Source: JAAFIP01 sp043718065
GTDB taxonomy: Bacteria > Pseudomonadota > Gammaproteobacteria > Burkholderiales > Burkholderiaceae_C
Assembly (NCBI GenBank): GCA_043718065.1
Contig: JAYSWJ010000125.1
Coordinates: 1 to 11,089 of the forward strand
Reading direction: 5' to 3'
DNA length: 11,089 nucleotides
Numbering within the stretch: the first letter of the stretch is position 1; each line of letters begins with the position of its first letter. Shown here piece by piece: positions 1 through 6,977 of the stretch. Both the position numbers and the translations under genes were made by a program. The notes beneath the pieces were generated by a model, which was not told the DNA's origin, searched no databases, and worked only from the letters and a program-made list of their open reading frames with translations.

Positions 1-109
1 GACAGAGCAAAATTTCGTACTGGATTGGTTTGTCTCCGGATATAGCCTCGTCTTGAATTTTGATCCGTCCCCATTTGCTTGGTGTGTGCCAACGGTGAAA
101 TGCGAACAT
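1..109 (-). CDS. possible 5' end of an unidentified gene, cut by the window edge
   Basis: On the minus strand an ATG at 109-107 opens 36 codons that run off the left edge without a stop. The N-terminus begins MFAFHRWHTPSKWGRIKIQD and continues with a mixed, hydrophilic, protein-like composition. An in-frame TAG lies 12 nt before the ATG (121-119), so this ATG would be the real start. The Shine-Dalgarno is weak (GAG about 7 nt upstream). I do not recognise the family. If real, its upstream region contains the hexanucleotide array, whose near edge is about 125 nt away. A plus-strand reading frame (2-130) is also open across the same bases, so coding here is a guess based on composition. Confidence 0.3.
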   Translation of the reverse strand, partial: MFAFHRWHTPSKWGRIKIQDEAISGDKPIQYEILLC

Positions 110-234
110 GGCAGCGCTCTAGTTGCTTAAAAGCGTACAAACGGCGACATGCAAACTCCGTAGCGCCTTGGCTGCTTGGGATACGCGACTGTGCAAACGC
201 TTTTACGCGTAAACGCAGACGTAACAGCAATGGC

Positions 235-336
235 AAACGCAAACGCAAAAGCAAAAGCAAAAGCAAAAGCAAAAGCAAACGCAAACGCAAACGCAAACGC
301 AAACGCAAACGCAAACGCAAACGCAAACGCAAACGC
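235..336. repeat. hexanucleotide tandem array, 17 units
   Basis: There are seventeen uninterrupted 6-bp units: two AAACGC, five AAAAGC, then ten AAACGC. Isolated AAACGC units at 195-200 and 211-216 look like degenerate outliers of the same array. No unit contains a stop codon, so all three plus frames stay open through it and would encode alternating Ala-Asn/Ala-Lys, Lys-Arg/Lys-Ser or Gln-Thr/Gln-Lys. The two unit types lie in blocks rather than mixed, which fits slippage spreading a point variant. Such arrays usually vary in copy number; whether this one does is inference. Confidence 0.93.
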
Positions 337-380
337 AGTTGTAGCCCAAATAGACGCTCAAACAGCAAGCCAGCGTACTA

Positions 381-430
381 CAAATATCATAGCTGCTTGA
401 GCAGGATTTACTTGGGTTAGAGCCCTAAAA
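381..430 (+). repeat. dispersed repeat, copy A
   Basis: This copy contains TAGCTGCTTGAGCAGGAT followed by TTACTTGGGTTAGAGCCCT. The core CTGCTTGAGCAG is itself a near-palindrome. The same core recurs at about 770-812 (inverted), 9406-9448 (direct) and 10661-10729 (inverted). Copies A and B match over about 40 nt in opposite orientation, bracketing some 340 bp. Confidence 0.75.
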
Positions 431-748
431 CACGTTAAAAACAGCCCGCAAAACAGCCCAAACGTGCCTTCACCTCCAAACAGCCCACCAAACTAGTATT
501 CGCGGTGCAGTGCAACCTCAGGGCCTGCGCTGCGCCGCGAAACCACGAGGTCAAAGAACAAACATCTTCGAGAGAGTAAGAATTAGCACTATCCCGCGAA
601 GTCGTGACGCCCAATGAGCTGCATCATCGTGATAAGAACAAAATACACTGCGCGCAAAGCTGCGATATCGAAAATAAAACAGAACCTGCGCTGCACAGTA
701 AAGCCACAAGTAGATACACCGCTATGTGGCACAGATGGGTCATTCTCA
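431..748. other. intergenic stretch, no gene seen
   Basis: I see no convincing coding sequence on either strand. The only regularity is AAACAGCCC occurring three times (439-447, 451-459, 478-486). The stretch lies between inverted copies A and B of the dispersed repeat. No convincing sigma70 promoter stands out. Confidence 0.6.
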
Positions 749-837
749 GCCTAACATTAATAGCTATTTAGGTCTATAACCCAAGTAAATACTGCTCAAG
801 TAGCTATTGAATTAATAGTATCTGTGCAGTGTTAGGC
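749..837 (-). repeat. dispersed repeat, copy B, with inverted ends
   Basis: The minus strand reads TAGCTACTTGAGCAGTAT followed by TTACTTGGGTTATAGACCT, closely matching copy A. This copy is bounded by a perfect 8-bp inverted pair, GCCTAACA (749-756) and TGTTAGGC (830-837). A second inner pair, TTAATAGCTA and TAGCTATTGAATTAA, is interrupted by 3 nt. The unit is therefore about 89 bp and could fold as a hairpin. It has no coding capacity, so if mobile it would depend on another element. Confidence 0.65.
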
Positions 838-1090
838 GTCTTTGTCACACCAGCGCTGCCAACATTCTAGGCACCAGAGTCGATTGCAAGCTGCTGCAGA
901 AGCCAAACCCTTGGCGCTAGGCTAATTAATTGTGTTGGGTCCGCACAAGGGCGTGGCTTCCTACATACATTCACAGAAAAAACCGTTAGTGTTTCATTTA
1001 AATCTAATAAGCAACTGTTTACTTAGATGTGCTCTTCGCAATTCCCACAATTTTTACGTCCCCGCGCCATTGCTTTTGAAAGCCTTTGCT
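838..1090. other. leader region of the efflux operon
   Basis: This 253-bp stretch before the adaptor gene must hold the operon promoter unless transcription starts further left. I cannot name a confident -35/-10 pair. The sequence is open in the adaptor's frame from 932, but residues encoded before 1091 lack a signal peptide and look like read-through. TACATACATTCAC at 962-974 resembles one half of the AcrR-type operator known from enterobacterial acrAB, but no matching second half is seen. Confidence 0.4.
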
Positions 1091-2362
1091 ATGCCTAGTC
1101 AAGCCACTTACTATCCATTAACTACTGATTTTCCAGCACAGAAAACGCTGCTATCCATAACCCTGCTAGTTCTAGCCGCCATGCTGGCCAGTTGCGGCAA
1201 AAGTCCTCCCGCTAGCGCTGCGCCGGCAGGCGCACCCCCGCCCGCTGAAGTGGGTGTAATTACTGTGGCCACTGCAGATGTGGGGCTGGTCACCGAGCTG
1301 CCCGGTAGACTTGAAGCATCTCGCATCGCGCAAGTTAGGGCGCGTGCTGCTGGTATTTTGCAAAAGCGCCTGTTTCGTGAGGGCAGTGATGTCAAGGCGG
1401 GGCAGACCTTGTTTACCATAGACGCTGCACCGTACGCGGCGCTTAGTGCCAGCGCCAAAGCCGTACAGTCTAAAGCCGAGGCCAATGCGCAGCAAACCAC
1501 CGCGCTAGCAGAGCGCTACAAAACACTGGTCGAATCCAATGCCGTTAGCAAACAGGAATACGTCAATGCGGTTGCCGCACAAAAGCAGGCACAAGCAGAT
1601 GTTGCGGTGGCAAAAGCTGGTGTGTTGACTGCTGGCATCAACCTTGGGTATGCGTCAGTTACGTCTCCCATCTCGGGCAGAATTGGCCGCGCACTGGTAA
1701 CAGAGGGCACTTTGGTGGGGCAGGGCGAGGCTACCCAACTGGCGGTGGTGCAGCAGATTAATCCGCTGTACGTTAACTTTACGCAGTCTGCAGGGGATGT
1801 TATGAGGCTGCGCAGCGCTATGGCCAGTGGTCAGTTCAAGCAAGCCAGCAGCGCCGATGCTGCTAGCGTGCGCGTGGTGTTGGAAGATGGTACTGAATAC
1901 GCCAGACTAGGCAAGCTGTTATTTTCTGATCTGACGGTGGATGCAACGACCGGACAAATTACCCTGCGCGCAGAAGTACCCAACCCTACGGGCGAGCTAT
2001 TACCCGGCCTGTATGTGCGTGTTCGGCTAGAGCAGTCCCAAGCCAAAGATGCCATAGCGCTGCCCCAGCAGGCGGTCACGCGTAGCGGCCAAGGCGACAG
2101 CGTGATGGTGGTAGGTGCCGACGGTAAAGTCTGCCCGCGACCTGTAAAAATTGGCTCTGCCAAAGGCAGCAACTGGGTGGTGCTCAGCGGCCTGAAGACG
2201 GGTGAACAAGTGATGGTTGATGGCTTTCAAAAATTGCAGCCTAATGCAGTGGTCAAGCCAGTGCCTTGGCAAGCGCCCAGCAGCAAGCCTGCACTTGGCA
2301 CAGCCCCTACGACGGCTGTGCCTGCATTTGTGCCTGCGTCTGCACCTCAGGCTGCCAAGTAA
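1091..2362 (+). CDS. RND efflux membrane-fusion protein (AcrA/MexA family lipoprotein)
   Basis: This 423-residue periplasmic adaptor links the inner-membrane RND pump to the outer-membrane channel and is typical in size (E. coli AcrA is about 397). The ATG at 1091 was chosen because it places a hydrophobic signal segment (residues 19-31) before a lipobox Leu-Ala-Ser-Cys, with Cys35 as the predicted acylated residue. The frame is open back to 932, but that longer form would bury the signal peptide. Residues 78-105 (VRARAAGIL, then FREGSDVKAGQTLF) form the first half of the lipoyl domain. An Ala/Gln-rich alpha-helical hairpin spans about 100-175, and VTSPISGRIG near 180 starts the second lipoyl half. 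Beta-barrel and membrane-proximal domains follow, then a Pro/Ala-rich tail from about 390. It is the first gene of the operon. Substrate range cannot be read from the sequence. Confidence 0.96.
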   Translation: MPSQATYYPLTTDFPAQKTLLSITLLVLAAMLASCGKSPPASAAPAGAPPPAEVGVITVATADVGLVTELPGRLEASRIAQVRARAAGILQKRLFREGSDVKAGQTLFTIDAAPYAALSASAKAVQSKAEANAQQTTALAERYKTLVESNAVSKQEYVNAVAAQKQAQADVAVAKAGVLTAGINLGYASVTSPISGRIGRALVTEGTLVGQGEATQLAVVQQINPLYVNFTQSAGDVMRLRSAMASGQFKQASSADAASVRVVLEDGTEYARLGKLLFSDLTVDATTGQITLRAEVPNPTGELLPGLYVRVRLEQSQAKDAIALPQQAVTRSGQGDSVMVVGADGKVCPRPVKIGSAKGSNWVVLSGLKTGEQVMVDGFQKLQPNAVVKPVPWQAPSSKPALGTAPTTAVPAFVPASAPQAAK

Positions 2363-2365
2363 GGA
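2361..2365 (+). promoter_or_regulatory. ribosome-binding site of the RND transporter gene
   Basis: AAGGA overlaps the TAA stop of the adaptor gene and sits 9 nt before the transporter ATG. Termination and re-initiation are therefore adjacent, consistent with coupled expression. Confidence 0.8.
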
Positions 2366-2374
2366 TCAACGTTC

Positions 2375-5300
2375 ATGGCTAAGTTTTTTATTGATCGTCC
2401 GATCTTTGCCTGGGTAATTGCGCTGTTTATTGTGGTGGTGGGCGCAATCGCCATTACGCAGCTGCCGATTGCGCAATACCCCCCGGTTGCCCCGCCGTCT
2501 ATTGTGGTGTCTGCAGCCTATCCAGGGGCATCTGCCAAAACACTTGAAGACAGTGTTCTGAGCGTGATTGAACGCGAAATGAACGGCGCCCCCGGTTTGA
2601 TTTACATGGAAGCTGTAGCGCAAGCCAACGGCACAGGCAACATCACGCTGAGCTTCGAGCCTGGCACCAATGCCGATTTGGCGCAGGTCGATGTGCAAAA
2701 CCGGCTCGCGCGTGCCACGCCGCGCCTGCCTCAGGTGGTCACGCAGCAGGGTGTCCGGGTTGAAAAAGCGAATGCCAACTTTTTGCTCTTCACGATTTTG
2801 TCGTCAACCAACCCTGCGATAGACCCCGTGGGCATGGGTGACTACGCAGCGCGCAACGTCATACCCGAATTGCAGCGCTTGCCCGGTATTGGCCAGGCAC
2901 AGCTTTTTGGTACCGAGCGCGCCATGCGAATATGGATAGAGCCATCAAAACTTACCGGTTTTGGTTTGTCGGCACTCGATGTTAATAACGCACTGCGCGC
3001 GCAAAACGCACAGGTGTCATCCGGCACGATTGGCGAGCTGCCCAATGTGGCGGGGCAGGGCATAGCGGCCACTGTAGTCGTCAATGGGCAGTTGTCTAGC
3101 GTAGAGCAATTTGGCAACGTGGTGTTGCGCGCCAATGCCGACGGCTCAACGGTGCGCCTAAAAGACGTGGCACGGATTGAATTGGGGGCACAAAGCTACG
3201 CCACATCGGCTCGCCTGGACGGCAAGCCGTCTACTGGCATAGGTGTACAGCTCACGCCAAGCGGCAATGCGCTAGCAGCTGCCAAAGCCGTCAAGGCAAA
3301 GATGGAGCAGCTCAAGCCCTACTTTCCGCCCGGCGTGACGTATGCCATTCCATACGACAGCTCGCGCTTTATCAGCATCTCTATTGAACAAGTAGCCATC
3401 ACGTTGGTTGAAGCTGTTGTGCTGGTTTTTTTGGTGATGTTTTTGTTTTTGCAAAATTTCCGCTACACCATCATACCGACCGTTGTGGTGCCAGTGGCGC
3501 TGCTGGGCACGGTTGGGGCGCTGTTGGCAATGGGATTTTCAATCAACGTGCTGACCATGTTTGGCATGGTGCTGGTGATTGGCATCGTGGTGGATGACGC
3601 GATTTTGGTGGTGGAAAACGTTGAGCGCATCATGAGCGAAGAAGGCTTGAGCCCTCTTGAGGCCACCCGAAAAGCCATGAGCCAGATATCGGGCGCGATT
3701 GTTGGCGTGACGTTGGTACTGATCGCTGTATTTGTACCGCTGGCATTTTTTGCAGGCTCTGTCGGCAACATTTACCGACAGTTCTCAGCGGTGATGGTGG
3801 CTGCAATTTCATTTTCATCGTTCTTGGCGCTGTCGCTTACGCCAGCGCTATGCGCCACGCTTCTCAAACCGGTTGACGCTGGCCACCATCATGCGAAAAC
3901 CGGGTTCTTCGGTTGGTTTAACCGCGGCTTCACGCGCACTGCTAAAACTTACGAAGGCTTTGTGGCGCGCCTGCTCAAGCGCGCAGGCCGCTATATGATC
4001 ATTTATGTCGCCATTATTGGTGTGGTGGCGCTGGTGTACACCCGCCTGCCTACCTCGTTTTTGCCGCAGGAAGATCAAGGCAATTTACTGGTGAATGTGC
4101 AATTGCCACCCGGCGCTACGCTTGAGCGCACTGAAAGTGTGATGGCGCAGGTTGAGGGCTTTATGCTCAAGCAGCCCGAAGTTCAAAGTATTGTCGGGGT
4201 GTTGGGTTTTAGTTTTTCTGGCCAAGGGCAAAACGCAGCGCTGGCTTTTATAACGCTGAAAGACTGGTCAGAACGTGGCCACGCAGACCAGTCAGCTGGA
4301 GCCTTGGCAGGTCGCGCATTCGGTGCATTTTCGCGCATCCGCGATGCGTTTGTTTTCCCGATCAGCCCGCCACCCATTCCCGAGCTGGGTTCGGCCAGCG
4401 GTTTTAACTTTCGCCTACAAGACCGCTCAGGCGCGGGCCGCGACGCGCTGCTGGCGGCGCGTGGCCAGCTACTGGGCATGGCGGCAAAAAGCCCAGTGTT
4501 GACGCAGGTTCGACCTGACGGGCTTGAAGACGCGCCGCAACTGCAAATTGATATTGACCGTGACAAAGCCGGCGCGCTGGGCGTGAGCTTTGACGCCATC
4601 AATACATCGTTGTCCACGTCACTCGGTTCAAGCTATATCAATGACTTTCCAAACCAAGGCAGGTTGCAGCGCGTGGTGGTGCAGGCTGACGCACCGGCAC
4701 GCATGCAACCGGACGACTTGCTGCGCCTGAACGCCACTAGCAGCAAAGGCCAGCAAGTCCCTTTTGCCAGCTTTGCCAGCACGCGCTGGATTAAAGGGGC
4801 AATGCAAACCGTGCGCTACAACGGTTACCCGTCCATACGCATCAGCGGTAGCGCTGCACCCGGCTACAGCACAGGCGCGGCGATTGCCGAGATGGAAAAA
4901 CTCGCGGCGCAATTACCCCAAGGCATGGGCTATGAATGGACGGGCTTGTCGCGCGAGGAAAAGCTGGCCGGCTCGCAAGCCACCATTCTTTACGCATTTG
5001 CCATATTGGCCGTGTTCTTGTGCCTGGCCGCGCTGTATGAAAGCTGGTCAATTCCTCTAGCGGTTATTTTGGTGGTGCCGTTGGGCGTGCTGGGCGTGTT
5101 GCTGGCTACGCTGCTGCGCGGTTATGCCAATGACGTTTATTTTCAGGTTGGGTTAATCACCATCATCGGTTTATCGTCTAAAAATGCGATTTTGATTATT
5201 GAATTTGCCAAAGATTTGCAGGCTGAAGGCAAGGGCGTGGTCGAGTCAGCGCTGACCGCCGCACACCTGCGGTTCAGGCCGATTGTGATGACCTCATTGG

Positions 5301-5509
5301 CTTTTATGCTGGGTGTGCTGCCGCTGGCAATTTCTACGGGCGCTAGTTCAGCCAGCCAGCGGGCCATTGGAACGGGCGTGATTGGCGGCGTGCTGACAGG
5401 TACATTTTTAGCCGTATTTTTTGTCCCCATTTTCTTTGTGGTGGTACGCGGGCTGTTCAATGGCCGCAAGGTCACACCCGAGCTTGCAGAGGAAGAAAAA
5501 AATGTCTAA
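2375..5509 (+). CDS. RND multidrug efflux transporter (HAE1 family, AcrB/MexB-like)
   Basis: This 1044-residue inner-membrane proton/drug antiporter is close to AcrB in length (1049). It begins MAKFFIDRPIFAWVIALF, the classic N-terminus with the first membrane helix. Two large periplasmic regions follow the first and seventh helices, giving the 12-helix internally duplicated layout. The proton-relay residues are intact: Asp407-Asp408 in GIVVDDAILVVENVER, Lys936 in GLSSKNAILIIEFAKD (AcrB Lys940) and Arg966 (AcrB Arg971, after a one-residue deletion). ISTGASSASQRAIGTGVIGG and FFVPIFFVVVRGLF mark the C-terminal helices. No frameshift or internal stop is seen. The gene follows the adaptor by 12 nt, and its last 8 nt overlap the outer-membrane gene. 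It should export hydrophobic or amphiphilic drugs, dyes, detergents or solvents by family; the actual substrates are unknown. Confidence 0.98.
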   Translation: MAKFFIDRPIFAWVIALFIVVVGAIAITQLPIAQYPPVAPPSIVVSAAYPGASAKTLEDSVLSVIEREMNGAPGLIYMEAVAQANGTGNITLSFEPGTNADLAQVDVQNRLARATPRLPQVVTQQGVRVEKANANFLLFTILSSTNPAIDPVGMGDYAARNVIPELQRLPGIGQAQLFGTERAMRIWIEPSKLTGFGLSALDVNNALRAQNAQVSSGTIGELPNVAGQGIAATVVVNGQLSSVEQFGNVVLRANADGSTVRLKDVARIELGAQSYATSARLDGKPSTGIGVQLTPSGNALAAAKAVKAKMEQLKPYFPPGVTYAIPYDSSRFISISIEQVAITLVEAVVLVFLVMFLFLQNFRYTIIPTVVVPVALLGTVGALLAMGFSINVLTMFGMVLVIGIVVDDAILVVENVERIMSEEGLSPLEATRKAMSQISGAIVGVTLVLIAVFVPLAFFAGSVGNIYRQFSAVMVAAISFSSFLALSLTPALCATLLKPVDAGHHHAKTGFFGWFNRGFTRTAKTYEGFVARLLKRAGRYMIIYVAIIGVVALVYTRLPTSFLPQEDQGNLLVNVQLPPGATLERTESVMAQVEGFMLKQPEVQSIVGVLGFSFSGQGQNAALAFITLKDWSERGHADQSAGALAGRAFGAFSRIRDAFVFPISPPPIPELGSASGFNFRLQDRSGAGRDALLAARGQLLGMAAKSPVLTQVRPDGLEDAPQLQIDIDRDKAGALGVSFDAINTSLSTSLGSSYINDFPNQGRLQRVVVQADAPARMQPDDLLRLNATSSKGQQVPFASFASTRWIKGAMQTVRYNGYPSIRISGSAAPGYSTGAAIAEMEKLAAQLPQGMGYEWTGLSREEKLAGSQATILYAFAILAVFLCLAALYESWSIPLAVILVVPLGVLGVLLATLLRGYANDVYFQVGLITIIGLSSKNAILIIEFAKDLQAEGKGVVESALTAAHLRFRPIVMTSLAFMLGVLPLAISTGASSASQRAIGTGVIGGVLTGTFLAVFFVPIFFVVVRGLFNGRKVTPELAEEEKNV
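5489..5495 (+). promoter_or_regulatory. ribosome-binding site of the outer-membrane channel gene
   Basis: GAGGAAG lies inside the last codons of the transporter gene, 6 nt before the ATG at 5502. It selects that ATG over the earlier in-frame one at 5421, which has no signal peptide. Confidence 0.75.
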
Positions 5510-6938
5510 CAAGCCGATTTTTTTATGGCCTGTGATTAGCATGGCAGTGCTGTCGGGATGCTCGATGATACCGGCTTATGAGCGGCCTGCAGCACCTGTG
5601 GCAGCGCAGTTTCCGGGTGAGCAGGGCTCTGCAGACGCTAGCCCGGCAGTTCCTGCCGCAGACATTCAGTGGCAAGACTTTTTCGCTGATGCCAAGCTCA
5701 AGCAACTGCTGGCTGCGGCACTTCAGAACAACCGCGATTTGCGTATTGCGGTGCTTAATATTGAGCAAGCCAGGGCTCAGTTTCAAATTCGGCGGGCCGA
5801 TCAGTTGCCAACGCTGAGCGCAGCGCTGGCAGGCTCGCGCCAAGCTACTGGGGTATCGGGTAACGATGCAGGCAACAGCGTCAGCACTTACAGCGCTGGC
5901 CTAGGCATCACCGCTTATGAGCTGGATTTTTTTGGCCGTGTGGCGAGTTTGAAAGAAGCTGCTTTAGCGCAGTACCTGGCCACACAAGAGGGCCGTAAAA
6001 CTGCCCAAATCAGTTTAATAGGCAGCGTGGCCACTACTTATTTGGCAATTTTGGCTGATGATGAGTTGCTATCGATCACGCAGCAAACACTTAGCACTCG
6101 GCGGGCCTCCTACCAGCTTGCCAAGCTGCGGTTTGAGGGCGGCGTCGCGTCCGAGCTGGATTTACGGTCTGCCCAGTCATTGCTGGAGACCGCCAACACC
6201 GCGTTGGCACAGCAAACGCGCCAGCGGGCCTTAAGTGAAAACGCGCTAACACTCCTGGTGGGCCAAAGCCTCAGCGGTGATTTGGCTGTGAACAGCGGTA
6301 AGGCATTGGACAGCACTGCTTTGCAAGACGTGCCCGCCGGGCTACCGTCAGACTTGTTGGTGCGCAGGCCCGACATTCGCCAGGCAGAGCAACAACTTAT
6401 CGCTGCCAACGCTAATATCGGCGCGGCGCGGGCTGCGTTTTTCCCGCGTATTGCGTTGACCACTACTGCGGGTAGCGCCAGTTCGCGTTTGTCGGGCTTG
6501 TTTCAAAGCGGCACGTGGGGCTGGACGCTGGCACCACAGTTGCTGCTGCCTATTTTTGATGCGGGCCGCAATCAAGCGGGTCTGGACTCTAGCAAGGCGG
6601 GCCAAGCAATAGCCGTGGCCAGCTACGAAAAAGCTATTCAAACCGCCTTCAAAGAGGTGGCAGATGCGCTGGCAGGCAGAGCCACTTATGCTGAGCAGCT
6701 GCGTGCCAGCCAAGCGCAAGCAACTGCAGAGGCTGTGCGTTATCGGCTGGCAGATCTGCGCTACCAAAACGGGGTGGCCAGCCAGCTGGACCAACTCGAT
6801 GCGCAACGCGCACTGTTCGCAGCGCGCCAAGCTGTGGTGCAAACGCGCTTGGCGCAACTGCAAAGCCAAGTGACGCTGTACAAGGTGCTGGGCGGTGGCT
6901 GGAAGGACGAGGCGGGCGTTGTGAGCGCGCCTCAATAG
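5502..6938 (+). CDS. RND efflux outer-membrane channel lipoprotein (NodT/OprM family)
   Basis: This 478-residue TolC-like outer-membrane factor would form the trimeric exit duct of the pump. The ATG at 5502 has a good Shine-Dalgarno and overlaps the transporter stop by 8 nt. It gives a short lipoprotein signal with lipobox Leu-Ser-Gly-Cys at residues 17-20. PAYERPAAPVAAQFP after the cysteine is the typical start of mature NodT-family proteins. Two OEP repeats are visible. The first runs from WQDFFADAKLKQLLAAAL to about residue 250, with AYELDFFGRV. The second starts near LPSDLLVRRPDIRQAEQQL, contains ARAAFFPRIALT and PIFDAGRNQAGLD, and ends at VTLYKVLGGGW. Length is normal for the family. The gene ends 39 nt from the stop of the convergent dehydrogenase gene, with no clear terminator between them, so transcripts may overlap. 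Confidence 0.97.
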   Translation: MSNKPIFLWPVISMAVLSGCSMIPAYERPAAPVAAQFPGEQGSADASPAVPAADIQWQDFFADAKLKQLLAAALQNNRDLRIAVLNIEQARAQFQIRRADQLPTLSAALAGSRQATGVSGNDAGNSVSTYSAGLGITAYELDFFGRVASLKEAALAQYLATQEGRKTAQISLIGSVATTYLAILADDELLSITQQTLSTRRASYQLAKLRFEGGVASELDLRSAQSLLETANTALAQQTRQRALSENALTLLVGQSLSGDLAVNSGKALDSTALQDVPAGLPSDLLVRRPDIRQAEQQLIAANANIGAARAAFFPRIALTTTAGSASSRLSGLFQSGTWGWTLAPQLLLPIFDAGRNQAGLDSSKAGQAIAVASYEKAIQTAFKEVADALAGRATYAEQLRASQAQATAEAVRYRLADLRYQNGVASQLDQLDAQRALFAARQAVVQTRLAQLQSQVTLYKVLGGGWKDEAGVVSAPQ

Positions 6939-6977
6939 TATTAACGCTATGATTTTTAACAGCCCGTAGTGCAGGTA

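Noticed and set aside
2..130. Plus-strand frame open from the left edge to TAA at 128-130
   Set aside because: Forty-two codons without a stop is not rare by chance, the sequence is not recognisable, and the minus-strand frame over the same bases looks more protein-like.
235..336. CRISPR array
   Set aside because: Units are 6 bp with no spacers and no cas genes are present.
79..420. Two plus-strand frames through the hexanucleotide array (Lys-Arg-rich and Ala-Asn-rich proteins)
   Set aside because: They are open mainly because the 6-bp unit lacks stops. Neither has a clear ribosome-binding site or any recognisable domain outside the repeat.
932..1090. N-terminal extension of the adaptor protein from the ATG at 932
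   Set aside because: It would place 53 residues before the lipoprotein signal peptide and abolish export. The ATG at 1091 gives a normal signal and lipobox.
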